From positions 1 to 64,000 of the forward strand of contig JBNKFV010000015.1 in the NCBI GenBank assembly GCA_050289485.1: a stretch of 64,000 bases of DNA, given 5' to 3'. Shown here in pieces: positions 42,523 through 51,613 of this stretch. This stretch comes from JBNKFV01 sp050289485 (GTDB lineage: Bacteria; Pseudomonadota; Gammaproteobacteria; Pseudomonadales; Cellvibrionaceae). The position numbers were made by a program, and so were the translations under genes. The notes beneath the pieces were generated by a model. That model was not told the origin of the DNA and searched no databases. It saw only the letters and a list, made by a program, of their open reading frames with translations. Positions within the stretch are counted from its first letter, which is position 1. Each line of letters begins with the position of its first letter.

Positions 42523-43614
42523 CTATACGTTGAAGCGGAAGTGAATAACATCGCCGTCGGCCACAACATAGTCTTTGCCTTCTAAGCGCCATTTCCCGGC
42601 ATCTTTGGCTCCTTGCTCGCCTTTGTAGGTGATGAAGTCGTCGTAGGCTATGACTTCTGCGCGAATAAAGCCTTTTTCGAAATCTGTGTGAATCTTGCCG
42701 GCGGCCTGTGGCGCGGTAGCACCGATAGAAACGGTCCAGGCGCGCACTTCTTTGACCCCTGCGGTGAAGTAAGTGTGCAGGCCCAATAGCTGGTAGCCAG
42801 CACGAATCACGCGGTTGAGGCCGGGTTCGTCCATGCCCAGATCTTGCAGAAAGTCGAGTTTTTCTTCATCGTCGAGTTCGGCGATTTCGGCTTCCAGCTT
42901 GTTGCAGATGGCGACCACCACGGCATTTTCTTCTTCTGCGATTTTTCTCACGGTGTCCAAGTGCGGGTTGTTTTCAAAACCGCTTTCGTCAACGTTCGCA
43001 ATGTACATGGTAGGCTTGATGGTCAGCAGGTTAAGATCTCTTACTTGTGCCAATTCATCGTCGTTGAGGCCAAAAGAACGCAAGGGTTTGGCTTCGTTGA
43101 GGTGAGGCAGAATTTTTTCGCACAGGGCTTTCATTACAATGGCATTTTTGTCCTGCCCTTTGGCAGCTCGGGTATAGCGGAGCAGAGCCTTTTCAACGGT
43201 TTCCAAGTCTGCAAGTGCTAACTCAGTGTTGATAACTTCGATGTCTGCCGCCGGGTTGATGGCGCCGTCAACATGCACGACATTCTCGTCGTCGAAGCAG
43301 CGTACTACATGGGCAATGGCATCCGTTTCGCGAATGTTGGCCAAAAATTGGTTGCCAAGGCCTTCACCTTTCGAGGCGCCTGCTACCAGGCCGGCAATGT
43401 CTACAAACTCCATGGTGGTGGGGATCGTGCGCTCAGGCTTAACGATGGCGGCGAGCTGGTCCTGGCGTGGGTCTGGCACCGCTACCACACCGGCATTGGG
43501 TTCAATAGTGCAAAAAGGAAAGTTCTCAGCGCCGATGCCCGCTTGGGTGAGTGCATTGAACAGGGTGGATTTACCCACGTTAGGCAGGCCGACGATGCCG
43601 CAGTTAAAGCCCAT
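42523..43614 (-). CDS. ychF: Ribosome-associated ATPase YchF
   Basis: A 363-residue Obg-family protein that binds ATP rather than GTP. The P-loop is GLPNVGKST, and the specificity motif reads NKLE (ICNKLEAE) instead of NKxD, which explains the ATP preference. A coiled-coil insert and a C-terminal TGS domain (about 280-363) are present. YchF acts in ribosome-linked and oxidative stress functions. It follows pth in the usual order. Confidence 0.97.
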   Translation of the reverse strand: MGFNCGIVGLPNVGKSTLFNALTQAGIGAENFPFCTIEPNAGVVAVPDPRQDQLAAIVKPERTIPTTMEFVDIAGLVAGASKGEGLGNQFLANIRETDAIAHVVRCFDDENVVHVDGAINPAADIEVINTELALADLETVEKALLRYTRAAKGQDKNAIVMKALCEKILPHLNEAKPLRSFGLNDDELAQVRDLNLLTIKPTMYIANVDESGFENNPHLDTVRKIAEEENAVVVAICNKLEAEIAELDDEEKLDFLQDLGMDEPGLNRVIRAGYQLLGLHTYFTAGVKEVRAWTVSIGATAPQAAGKIHTDFEKGFIRAEVIAYDDFITYKGEQGAKDAGKWRLEGKDYVVADGDVIHFRFNV

Positions 43615-43703
43615 AATGTTTTGTCTCTAGATCGTATCAATAAGAAGGGGCGCATTTTACAGGCTGCGCCACCCAGGTAAAAGCCGTACCGACGAGAGCG
43701 GTA

Positions 43704-44288
43704 CTATTTTGCTGTGTGTAAGTCTTTCATGGCTTTGTTCCAGTCGCCCATGACCAGATCGGGTACCGTTTTGGTGGCCAGGTAGGTTGCATCTTCCGTC
43801 AGTTTGGACTCTGTTGCCGGCGCTTTTTTGAGTACGTAAGCGCTTACTAGCTTGGCATTACCTGGGTGACCAATACCCAAGCGCAAGCGAGCAAAGTTTT
43901 TGTTGTTGGCTAGCGCGCTGATGGTATCTCGTAAGCCGTTGTGGCCACCGTGTCCTCCGCCGAGCTTGAGCCGGGCGATACCTGGTTCCAGGTCGAGCTC
44001 ATCGTGGGCTACCAGAATGTTTTCTGGGGCGATTTTGAAAAAGTTGGCCATGGCACCAATCGACTGCCCGCTGCGGTTCATATAGGTCGTGGGGATTAGC
44101 AGGCGTAGGTCTTTATGATTAACGGTGATGCGTGCGGTTAGTCCAAAAAAACGGGCTTCGGGCGTTAGAGTGGCACCATATTGGCGGGCCAGTTCGGTAA
44201 CAAAATCGGCACCCGCATTGTGGCGGGTGTGTTCATACTGGGCTCCGGGGTTTCCCAGGCCGACGATAAGTTGTACAGGGTGGTTCAT
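43704..44288 (-). CDS. pth: Peptidyl-tRNA hydrolase
   Basis: A 194-residue enzyme that releases peptides from prematurely dissociated peptidyl-tRNA. Motifs are LIVGLGNPGAQYEHTRHNAG (with the catalytic His), the conserved TYMNRSGQS and HDELDLEPG. Length is normal. It lies in the conserved prs-rplY-pth-ychF cluster. Confidence 0.97.
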   Translation of the reverse strand: MNHPVQLIVGLGNPGAQYEHTRHNAGADFVTELARQYGATLTPEARFFGLTARITVNHKDLRLLIPTTYMNRSGQSIGAMANFFKIAPENILVAHDELDLEPGIARLKLGGGHGGHNGLRDTISALANNKNFARLRLGIGHPGNAKLVSAYVLKKAPATESKLTEDATYLATKTVPDLVMGDWNKAMKDLHTAK

Positions 44289-44326
44289 GCTGGGGCCATG
44301 GTTATCTTAAAAGACAAAGGTTAATA

Positions 44327-44365
44327 CAAAAAAGGCTGAAAGCGTTGCCACTTTCAGCCTTTTTA
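44327..44365 (-). terminator. rplY terminator
   Basis: The stem AAAAAGGCTGAAAG/CTTTCAGCCTTTTT with an 8-nt loop lies between the rplY stop and the pth start. It is symmetrical and strong. Confidence 0.85.
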
Positions 44366-44383
44366 ATGCAAGCAAGAAGCAAA

Positions 44384-45019
44384 TTACTCTTCAGTTGCTT
44401 CTTCGCCTTCACCTTCTTCGTCTGCACTGGCAGCGCCTTTCGGCTTATTGATAGCTGCTACAGGCAAGTCGTGGTCGGCACCGTGAGACAGTGCAACAGA
44501 CTCAACGCCTTTTGGCAGTTTGAGGTCAGAGATATGAACGATCTGGCCAACTTCAACTTGCGCCAGGTCAACTTCGATAAACTCTGGCAGGTTTGCGGGC
44601 AAGCAGGTGATGTCGAGCTCGGTCATGTTGTGGGTTATCTGGCCGCCTTGCTGCTTAACACCAATAGATGTTGCTTCATTGATGAAGTGCAATGGCACTT
44701 TAGTGTGCAACTTCTGGGTTTTGGAAACGCGTTGAAAGTCGGCGTGCAGAATCAGGGGTTTTGCTGGGTGACGCTGCAGGTCCTTCAGGATAACGTCTTC
44801 ATTTTTGCCACCAATGTTCAGGGTAACAATGTGTGAATAAAACGCTTCGTTTTCCAGTTGTTTGACCAGGTCTTTGTGAGGCACAGCAATATTTTGTGGC
44901 TCTTTTTCACCGCCATAAATAATGGCAGGTACTTTTCCGTCCAGACGACGCAGGCGGCGGCTCGCACCTTTCCCCGCATCCTCACGGACTTCTGCGTTCA
45001 GCGTAAATGCATCAGACAT
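44384..45019 (-). CDS. rplY: 50S ribosomal protein L25/Ctc
   Basis: A 211-residue long-form L25 (Ctc/TL5 type). The N-terminal 5S rRNA-binding domain (about 1-95, LNAEVREDAGKGASRRLRRL) is followed by a C-terminal beta domain (about 100-190) and an acidic tail. E. coli L25 has only the first domain; the long form is normal for pseudomonads. It lies just downstream of prs. Confidence 0.96.
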   Translation of the reverse strand: MSDAFTLNAEVREDAGKGASRRLRRLDGKVPAIIYGGEKEPQNIAVPHKDLVKQLENEAFYSHIVTLNIGGKNEDVILKDLQRHPAKPLILHADFQRVSKTQKLHTKVPLHFINEATSIGVKQQGGQITHNMTELDITCLPANLPEFIEVDLAQVEVGQIVHISDLKLPKGVESVALSHGADHDLPVAAINKPKGAASADEEGEGEEATEE

Positions 45020-45071
45020 TTTGTAGTCCTCAAGTGTTCATAATGCTCTTGCGACCAGAGTCATTATGGTT

Positions 45072-45096
45072 AAAAAAACCTGCCTTATGGCAGGCG
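45072..45096 (-). terminator. prs terminator
   Basis: The stem CCTGCC/GGCAGG with a 4-nt loop is followed on the minus strand by seven T, about 30 nt past the prs stop. Confidence 0.8.
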
Positions 45097-45125
45097 GTTA
45101 ACAAAGTGCTTTGTTGCTGCTTTAA

Positions 45126-46067
45126 CTAGCTGAACATTGCACTCAGTGATTCTTCGTTACTTAATCGGCGTAGGGCTTCTGCCAGCATATCTGACAGTGT
45201 CAGTACTCGAATGCGTCCGCACTTAAGGGCCGATTCGCGTAAAGGAATTGAATCGGTGACCACCAGTTCGTCAAGTTCAGAACCGTCAATATTCTCAATG
45301 GCTTTGCCAGACAGTACCGGGTGAGTACAGTAGGCGACCACTTTCTGCGCGCCGAATTCTTTAAGTGCTTTGGCCGCACCGCAGAGGGTGCCGGCTGTGT
45401 CTACCATATCGTCAACCAGAATACAGGTACGGCCTTCAACATCACCAATCAGGTTCATGACTTCTGCCACGTTGGCGTGTGGACGGCGTTTGTCGATAAT
45501 GGCCAGATCAATGCCCAGTTGTTTGGCAACGGCGCGGGCACGTACCACACCGCCGATATCGGGAGAAACAACGATCAGGTTTTCAAAATTCTGTTTTTCA
45601 ATGTCGGCCAGCAGCACGGGTGAGCCGTAAACGTTGTCTACCGGTACATCGAAAAAGCCCTGTATCTGCTCGGCGTGTAGATCTACCGTCAGCAAGCGAT
45701 CAATACCCACTGTCACCATCATATCGGCAACTACCTTGGCGGTAATGGGCACCCGGGCAGAACGCACGCGGCGATCCTGACGGGCATAACCAAAGTAGGG
45801 GACTACAGCGGTGATTCGGCCTGCAGAAGCGCGACGCAGCGCGTCAACCATAACCACCAGTTCAATCAAGTTGTCGTTGGTAGGGGCGCAGGTTGACTGC
45901 ACCACAAATACGTCACGACCACGGACGTTTTCGTTGAGCTCTACGGCAACTTCACCGTCAGAAAACTTGGTTACCGTGGCATCACCAAGGGGAATGCCTA
46001 GTTTTTCTACAACCAGTTTACTGAGCGCTGGGTTAGCGTTACCGGTAAAAACCATTAAGTCGGCCAC
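45126..46067 (-). CDS. prs: Ribose-phosphate pyrophosphokinase
   Basis: A 313-residue enzyme making PRPP from ribose-5-phosphate and ATP for nucleotide, His and Trp synthesis. Motifs are MVFTGNANPAL at the N-terminus, YFGYARQDRRVRSARVPI and the PRPP-binding CILVDDMVDTAGTL. The GTG at 46067 with AAGG upstream is the likely start; ATG 46055 is possible. tRNA-Gln lies upstream on the same strand, as in Pseudomonas. Confidence 0.97.
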   Translation of the reverse strand: MADLMVFTGNANPALSKLVVEKLGIPLGDATVTKFSDGEVAVELNENVRGRDVFVVQSTCAPTNDNLIELVVMVDALRRASAGRITAVVPYFGYARQDRRVRSARVPITAKVVADMMVTVGIDRLLTVDLHAEQIQGFFDVPVDNVYGSPVLLADIEKQNFENLIVVSPDIGGVVRARAVAKQLGIDLAIIDKRRPHANVAEVMNLIGDVEGRTCILVDDMVDTAGTLCGAAKALKEFGAQKVVAYCTHPVLSGKAIENIDGSELDELVVTDSIPLRESALKCGRIRVLTLSDMLAEALRRLSNEESLSAMFS

Positions 46068-46306
46068 TGTAGATACCTTGTGTTTGCTTGTTGAACAGTC
46101 GGAAGTGGGTAGGTCGCTTGGCTCTGCCTTAAACGATGTCTTGTTAATACAGGCAGCGCTTACAAAGGAAGGCTGAGCATTTCCAAGCTACAGACATTTT
46201 GCCTGCGGGCTTTCTGTTTTTTCGCCTGGCCTGCTATACCGGCACGCCGGGCTCTTTCATTTTCATTTTGTATTTACCAAGTCGACAGCTATGACAACTT
46301 CGTAAA

Positions 46307-46385
46307 CTAAATAGGCTGGGCGGAAGGATGGCAGAAAACGCGTTGCGTTTTTCGAACCTTCTGGCCAATCTGCGTAGCAGATTGG
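46307..46385 (-). pseudogene. tRNA-Gln fragment with internal insertion
   Basis: Bases 46307-46329 closely match 46447-46471, which covers the flank and 3' end of the real tRNA-Gln (CTAAATA, GGCTGGG, GGAAGGAT). Bases 46351-46361 (TTCGAACCTTC) match its T-arm at 46471-46481. A 21-nt insert with its own AAAACGC/GCGTTTT hairpin separates the two parts. A further perfect hairpin CCAATCTGC/GCAGATTGG (46365-46385) follows. I read it as a decayed tandem copy of tRNA-Gln. It lies in the 386-base gap before prs, which otherwise shows only promoter-like sequence. Confidence 0.6.
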
Positions 46386-46453
46386 GGTTCTCATCCCCAG
46401 GCTTTTACTGACTAATAAAGCTAATCGTTACGCCAGCCTTATCAATCTAAATA

Positions 46454-46528
46454 TGGCTGGGGTGGAAGGATTCGAACCTTCGCATGACGGGATCAAAACC
46501 CGCTGCCTTACCGCTTGGCTACACCCCA
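46454..46528 (-). tRNA. tRNA-Gln (TTG)
   Basis: A 75-nt cloverleaf: acceptor TGGGGTG pairs to CACCCCA, anticodon loop TTTTGAT with TTG at 46494-46496, T-loop GTTCGAA and an encoded CCA. It lies between ispE and prs, the conserved location. Its first 21 nt overlap the end of ispE. Confidence 0.95.
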
Positions 46529-47395
46529 GTGGTCTTCGCCAGTTTTTGCTGAGATAGTGCTCAGTTGTTTATGGGCTGGGTGCCGGTTTACACCTTTGGC
46601 AACGAAGCCGCTAAACGCTTTTGGCCGCTGAGCAAACACTGCTTCTGCGCTGGCCTTGTCGGAGAAGGTGGTGAACACACAAGCTCCGGTTCCTGTCATT
46701 TGTGCGGGGCCAAAATTATCTAACCAATTCAATGCGTTAGCAACTGGCGGATACAATTTTTTTACCAGTTGTTGGCAGTCATTTCTGCCGCCCTGCTTCA
46801 GGAAGGCCGCTACTTTAATGAGGGGCGTGTCTCTTGTCAAATCTTTGTGAGAAAAAATTGCGGCGGTTGATACATGGCAGTCTGGCGCCAGTACAAGGTA
46901 CCATTTTTCCGGCAAATCAATAGGCTCCAGCTGCTCGCCAATGCCTTCTGCCCAAGCGGTTCGGCCACGAATAAAAACCGGGATGTCTGCACCGAGTTGA
47001 GCGCCCAATGTCAGAAGGTCTGACTCCGGCAGTTGGCACTGCCACAGATGGTTGAGGCCAAGTAATGTGGTGGCTGCATCGCTGCTGCCGCCGCCAATGC
47101 CGCCTCCCATGGGTAGGTGTTTGCGCAACGTGATATGGACACCTTGGCAGGTGCCTGCCCGTTGTTGCAGGGCTTTGGCAGCGCGATAGACCAGGTTGTC
47201 GGGTGTATTAAGGCTGTTGATGCTGCTTTCTACAACGATCTCGTTACTGGGCCGGGGCGCAAAGGTGAGCTCATCGCCGTAATCCAATAATTGAAACAGC
47301 GTTTGCAGGTTATGGTAGCCATCGGGGCGTTTGCCAGTGATATGCAAAAACAGGTTGAGCTTGGCAGGCGCTGGCAGGGTAAGTGCTGTAGACAT
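46508..47395 (-). CDS. ispE: 4-diphosphocytidyl-2-C-methyl-D-erythritol kinase
   Basis: A 295-residue GHMP kinase of the MEP isoprenoid pathway. The motifs are PAPAKLNLFLHITGKRPDGYH at the N-terminus (split here as PAPAKLNLFL and KRPDGYH), the ATP-binding PMGGGIGGGSSDAA and the C-terminal MTGTGACVF. The last seven codons (HWGVAKR is read across the boundary) and the TAA stop lie inside the downstream tRNA-Gln gene. The C-terminal tail is therefore constrained by tRNA sequence, and the protein is slightly longer than the usual about 285. It follows lolB by 32 nt. Confidence 0.95.
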   Translation of the reverse strand: MSTALTLPAPAKLNLFLHITGKRPDGYHNLQTLFQLLDYGDELTFAPRPSNEIVVESSINSLNTPDNLVYRAAKALQQRAGTCQGVHITLRKHLPMGGGIGGGSSDAATTLLGLNHLWQCQLPESDLLTLGAQLGADIPVFIRGRTAWAEGIGEQLEPIDLPEKWYLVLAPDCHVSTAAIFSHKDLTRDTPLIKVAAFLKQGGRNDCQQLVKKLYPPVANALNWLDNFGPAQMTGTGACVFTTFSDKASAEAVFAQRPKAFSGFVAKGVNRHPAHKQLSTISAKTGEDHWGVAKR

Positions 47396-47427
47396 GGTAA
47401 ATAAGTGCTTTAAGTTTGGCGATTCAA

Positions 47428-48042
47428 TCAGGGGCGAGCGCTCAGGAGCCAGGATTTTACGACCATTGTGATGCGTGTTTCGCCTTGGGTAACGGTAATT
47501 TTCTCTGGCAGGTTGAGCGCGCCATATTGCCCTCGGCGTTGATACTGTACGTGCCAGCCCAGCTGATCGAACTGGTCCAGGGTGCCATTATCGTCATAGA
47601 TAGCGGCATTATAGGGCGTATGTGGCGAGGGCAGGCCTTTGACCCAGTAGGGCAGTTGGTCGACGGGAATGTACCAGCCGGTTTGTGCTGCCAGTAACTC
47701 GCTGGGTGAGGGGTGCGACACCGTTGGCTCTCCCGGGCGCGACAAGGTTGCTGACTCAGGCGTTCCTTGAATGCGGGTTGTACCTATGCCCAGGCTGCCG
47801 GCAAGGTTGATATCGAAACGGTCCTGATTTTGTAGCCAGTTAATATAGAGACTGCCGCTTTTGGCAGCAGTGCGTATCCCCAGCTTACCTTCTAGCTGCC
47901 AGTGGGTGAGATTCTCTATGCTGGTTGGGGGGGTATGGGGGAGCGATGTTATCGGCGCGGTGGTACAGGCATTGAGCAGCACCGCCAAGTATATAACCAT
48001 GGCGGTTGGGCAGGCCCGGCGCAAGTGCGACAGTGCTTTCAT
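47428..48042 (-). CDS. lolB: Outer-membrane lipoprotein receptor LolB
   Basis: A 204-residue outer-membrane lipoprotein that accepts lipoproteins from LolA and inserts them in the outer membrane. The signal peptide ends in lipobox LLNAC. The mature domain has the typical WQLEGKLGIRT and the central WYIPVDQLPYWVKG motif. It lies 3 nt after the TPR lipoprotein gene and before ispE, the usual order. Confidence 0.93.
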   Translation of the reverse strand: MKALSHLRRACPTAMVIYLAVLLNACTTAPITSLPHTPPTSIENLTHWQLEGKLGIRTAAKSGSLYINWLQNQDRFDINLAGSLGIGTTRIQGTPESATLSRPGEPTVSHPSPSELLAAQTGWYIPVDQLPYWVKGLPSPHTPYNAAIYDDNGTLDQFDQLGWHVQYQRRGQYGALNLPEKITVTQGETRITMVVKSWLLSARP

Positions 48043-48045
48043 TGA

Positions 48046-49821
48046 CTAATGCGCCGGGGTGTTGGGTAGCGGTAGCGCGATATCGGCACCCAGGCGTTCG
48101 ATAGCTTCGTGCAATACCTGGTTTTGGGGTGCTTGTTTGATGGCTTTGTCGAAAACTGCTTTGGCTTCGTCCTGTTGGCCAGATACCCAAAGGACTTCGC
48201 CTAAATGGCTGGCAATCACCGGGTCGGCAAGTTGCTTGAGTGCCTCACGCAGCCTCAATATGGCCTCTTCGTAGTTGCCTAGTCGGTATTGAACCCACCC
48301 CATGCTGTCAATAATGGCGGGGTCGTCGGGTTTTAGTTTCAGTGCCTGGCTAATCAGCTCGAGTGCTTCCTGGTAGCGTGTGGTTCGGTCTGCCAGTGCG
48401 TAGCCCAAGGCATTGAGTGCATCGGCGTGGTTGGGGTCGTAGCGCAAAATACTGCGTAAATCCATTTCCAGCAGGTCGATGAAGTCGCGCCGGTCGTTGA
48501 TCATGGCGCGCGCATACAGCAGCTGGTTATTTTCCGGGTCGAAGGTGAGTCCTTCGGTCAGCTTCTGTTCGGCTTCTTCCAGGTACTGATATTTGCCCAG
48601 CTTCTCAGCTTCCAGCAGGTAGAGGCGGGCAGCCTCCTGGGGGAAACGTTGGCGAATAGCCGACAAATGGTCATTAACACTTTGTAACTCACCGGCACTG
48701 ATGAGCAGGTCGGTAATCTGGGATACGGCTGGCAGAAAGTCGGGCCCCGGCTGAACCTGCAGATATTGCTCAAGTGCCGTGGCGTAATCTTTTTGCCTTT
48801 CGGCGATACGGGCCAGATAGAAGTGGGCAGAGGAGGTTCTTGCCCCCATTTGAATCAGCTGCTCAAAATATTGCTTTGCTTCGTCAAAGCGCCCTTGCTC
48901 ATGGTTGATCAGAGCCAGTGAGAAGACAATATCGGGGTCGTGAGGTTGCTGTTCATGCAATATTTGAAACTGTTCATAAGCTTCATTCAGGTCGTAATTA
49001 GCCAGTAGACGGGCATATTGTAAGCGCAGGCGGCTGTCTTCAGGGGCGTTTTGTAATTCCTGGGAGAGCAGAGCCAGTGCCTCACTGGGTTTGTCCATAT
49101 CTTCCAGCAGCTTGGCCTTGAGTACGGTGCCGGTAATATGGCCGGGGTGCAGTTCAAGTAGCTCGTTAGCGATGCTCAGCGCAGTATCAAAATGTCCTTT
49201 TTGCTGCTCTAGCAACGCTTTGCCGAGGAGCAGGCCATCGTCGGTTGGATGGCTGGTCAGCAGTTGATCGTAACGAAACAGCAGCTGTTCTCTTTGGGTA
49301 TCCGTTGCGCTGGCGGCTCTGGCGGCAATATTTTGAAAAATAGTGCTGCTTTCGCCGTCAAGGAGCGTCTCTGCCTGGTCCAGCGCCTCAAGCAAGCGCC
49401 CGCTTTTCGCTAGCTCGGTGGCAGCAATAAGGTGGGCTTCGCCGTTGTCGGGCTCCAGCTGTATCCAGAGCAAGGCGGTGTCGAGCGCAGCCTGATGTGC
49501 GTTGAGAAACCGCGCAATGCGCGTGGCGCGGGCGGTAACGCCAGGGTCACGGGTTTGATGTGCTTGCTGAACATAATTGGCCAGCGCAATATCAAACTGT
49601 GAGCGGCTGCCAGCCATTTCGGCAACCAGCAGAGCATAGAGCGTTTCTGGCGGGAAGGGTCGGTCGGGAATCTCCTTCACCACAATGGGTTCTTTTTCCG
49701 GCTGGGGCTTCATTTCTGTGGTGTTTTCTACCGGCAGGGTTGTACAACCCCCCAGCGCCAGAGATCCCAAGCTGACCCAAAGGGATAAAGACTTGATTCG
49801 TGTAACAACTGATTCTTTCAT
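48046..49821 (-). CDS. TPR-repeat lipoprotein
   Basis: A 591-residue lipoprotein (signal peptide ending in LALGGC) made almost wholly of TPR units from about residue 60. The clearest repeats are EALALLSQELQNAPEDSRLR, ALNALGYALADRTTRYQEAL and MGWVQYRLGNYEEAILRLRE. Homologues upstream of lolB are common in pseudomonads and have no settled function. It is translated almost continuously with lolB. The substrate or partner proteins are unknown. Confidence 0.88.
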   Translation of the reverse strand: MKESVVTRIKSLSLWVSLGSLALGGCTTLPVENTTEMKPQPEKEPIVVKEIPDRPFPPETLYALLVAEMAGSRSQFDIALANYVQQAHQTRDPGVTARATRIARFLNAHQAALDTALLWIQLEPDNGEAHLIAATELAKSGRLLEALDQAETLLDGESSTIFQNIAARAASATDTQREQLLFRYDQLLTSHPTDDGLLLGKALLEQQKGHFDTALSIANELLELHPGHITGTVLKAKLLEDMDKPSEALALLSQELQNAPEDSRLRLQYARLLANYDLNEAYEQFQILHEQQPHDPDIVFSLALINHEQGRFDEAKQYFEQLIQMGARTSSAHFYLARIAERQKDYATALEQYLQVQPGPDFLPAVSQITDLLISAGELQSVNDHLSAIRQRFPQEAARLYLLEAEKLGKYQYLEEAEQKLTEGLTFDPENNQLLYARAMINDRRDFIDLLEMDLRSILRYDPNHADALNALGYALADRTTRYQEALELISQALKLKPDDPAIIDSMGWVQYRLGNYEEAILRLREALKQLADPVIASHLGEVLWVSGQQDEAKAVFDKAIKQAPQNQVLHEAIERLGADIALPLPNTPAH

Positions 49822-50166
49822 CGAATATGCTGCGCCTTAGCGTTACTTCTTACCTATTTTAGGCGGCGTTTCTCACGCTGGGTTCCGTTGACTGTGGATA
49901 ACGTTTACTTACGTTTTACACAGCCTTTGTGCCAAATTCAAACAATACCACAAGGTATTTGCGGTTTGCTGCACAGATCACGCCCCTTACGAGGGGTTCG
50001 TCACTTAATTATAGAACGCCATTCAGTGCTTGGGTAATGGGCCGTTTGGCTGTGAAAGTGAGTATTAATGGCGCTGAGCCTGGGTATTCTTGTAGTTTTA
50101 CTTGCCACCGCTGCTCCGGATACGGACAATTATGTTTTTTTATTGTCCGCCGGGTCTGTTTACTTC
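49822..50166. promoter_or_regulatory. Divergent promoter region of hemA and the TPR gene
   Basis: A 345-base region without a gene between the two divergent starts. It must hold the promoters of both the hemA and TPR-lolB-ispE transcripts. I see the paired ACGTTTACTTACGTTTTACA at about 49901-49920 but no clear operator. An open frame continues upstream of hemA from 50068, but hemA homologues start at the ATG at 50167. Confidence 0.5.
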
Positions 50167-51483
50167 ATGTCGCTAGTTGCACTGGGTTTGAATCATACCA
50201 CCGCCTCCGTGGAAATGCGTGAGCGGGTAGCCATCGCACCCGATGCGATGCCAGACGCATTGCGAGACGCGCTGGGTGATACAGCCATGGGCGAAATTAC
50301 TGTTTTGTCTACCTGTAACCGGCTGGAGCTTTATGCGTGGGGCAGTGAAAACGGCGAGAGCCTGGTTCAGTGGCTGGAGCACTACTGCGGGTTGGAAAAA
50401 GGCACGTTGGGCGAACACTGTTATCTTTATCAGGATGAAGAGGCAGTAGCGCACATGATGCGTGTAGCCGGCGGGCTTGATTCTCTGGTATTGGGCGAGC
50501 CGCAGATTTTGGGCCAAATGAAGTCAGCTTTTGCCGTAGGGCAGCAGGCGGGCACAGTGGGCACGGGCCTGCACTCAGTGTTTCAGCAGGTGTTTTCAAT
50601 TGCCAAGCGCATTCGCACCGAAACGGCGATTGGTGAAAATCCGGTATCGGTGGCGTATGCGGCGGTTAGTCTGGCGCGCCAGATTTTCTCGGATCTGAAA
50701 AAAGACACCGCGCTGCTGATCGGAGCGGGTGAAACCATTGAGCTGGTAGCCCAGCACCTGCGCGAGCAGGGTATCGCCAAGGTGATTGTCGCCAACCGCA
50801 CGCTGGAGCGCGCGCAACTGCTGGCCGAGCAGTTTGCCGCCGAGGCCATTTTGTTGTCGGATATTCCTGATTACTTGCACAAGGCCGATATTGTTATTTC
50901 TTCTACCGCCAGTCAGTTACCTCTGTTAGGAAAAGGCGCCGTGGAATCAGCACTCAAACGCCGTAAACATAAACCCATGTTTATGGTCGATATTGCCGTG
51001 CCTCGCGATATTGAAGTAGAGGTGAGTGAACTGGAGGATGTGTACCTTTATAGTGTTGACGATTTGCGTGATGTGATTGAAGAAAGCAAGCGCAGTCGTC
51101 AGGAAGCCGCGCAAAATGCCTTGGAAATTGTGCGTGAAGGTGTAGAAAATTTTGTTGCCGAGCGTCGCGCGCTGGATTCTGTTGAAATTATCAAGGCCTA
51201 TCGTACCAAAGCCGAGCAGTTGCGTGATGAAGAGTTAAACAAAGCCTTGCGCGCCTTACAGCAGGGTAAGCATCCCGAGCAGGTATTGAATCAGCTGGCG
51301 CGCAGTCTTACCAATAAGCTGCTGCATTCGCCCACGGCGCAGTTGCGGCAGGCAGGCGCACAGGGGCGCCATGAGGTGATGGATTGGTCTAAAGAGTTGT
51401 TCCAGCTTGACTCTGCCCCAGGAAACGATGATGAATCTGCTGCATTGCCAGCGCCGGGTTCGTCACAGGCGGGGATTAAGTAA
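50167..51483 (+). CDS. hemA: Glutamyl-tRNA reductase
   Basis: A 438-residue NADPH-dependent enzyme making glutamate-1-semialdehyde from Glu-tRNA, the first committed step of tetrapyrrole synthesis. The catalytic Cys50 lies in TVLSTCNRLELY. Further motifs are LGLNHTTASVEMRER at the N-terminus, GEPQILGQMK and the nucleotide-binding LLIGAGETIELVAQHL. The start ATG 50167 gives the family-typical N-terminus; upstream in-frame codons are not needed. It leads the hemA-prfA-prmC-moeB group. Confidence 0.96.
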   Translation: MSLVALGLNHTTASVEMRERVAIAPDAMPDALRDALGDTAMGEITVLSTCNRLELYAWGSENGESLVQWLEHYCGLEKGTLGEHCYLYQDEEAVAHMMRVAGGLDSLVLGEPQILGQMKSAFAVGQQAGTVGTGLHSVFQQVFSIAKRIRTETAIGENPVSVAYAAVSLARQIFSDLKKDTALLIGAGETIELVAQHLREQGIAKVIVANRTLERAQLLAEQFAAEAILLSDIPDYLHKADIVISSTASQLPLLGKGAVESALKRRKHKPMFMVDIAVPRDIEVEVSELEDVYLYSVDDLRDVIEESKRSRQEAAQNALEIVREGVENFVAERRALDSVEIIKAYRTKAEQLRDEELNKALRALQQGKHPEQVLNQLARSLTNKLLHSPTAQLRQAGAQGRHEVMDWSKELFQLDSAPGNDDESAALPAPGSSQAGIK

Positions 51484-51613
51484 TGCTCTCCGGCCGCTAT
51501 TTTTTACCCTGGTTCTATTGCGCCTTCCGTTAGCGCAGTCTCGCCTTCTTTTTCAATAAATGGGCAGCGTGCTCTGCCATGTCTATTGTTTTGTTCTACT
51601 GAAGTGAATTCCT

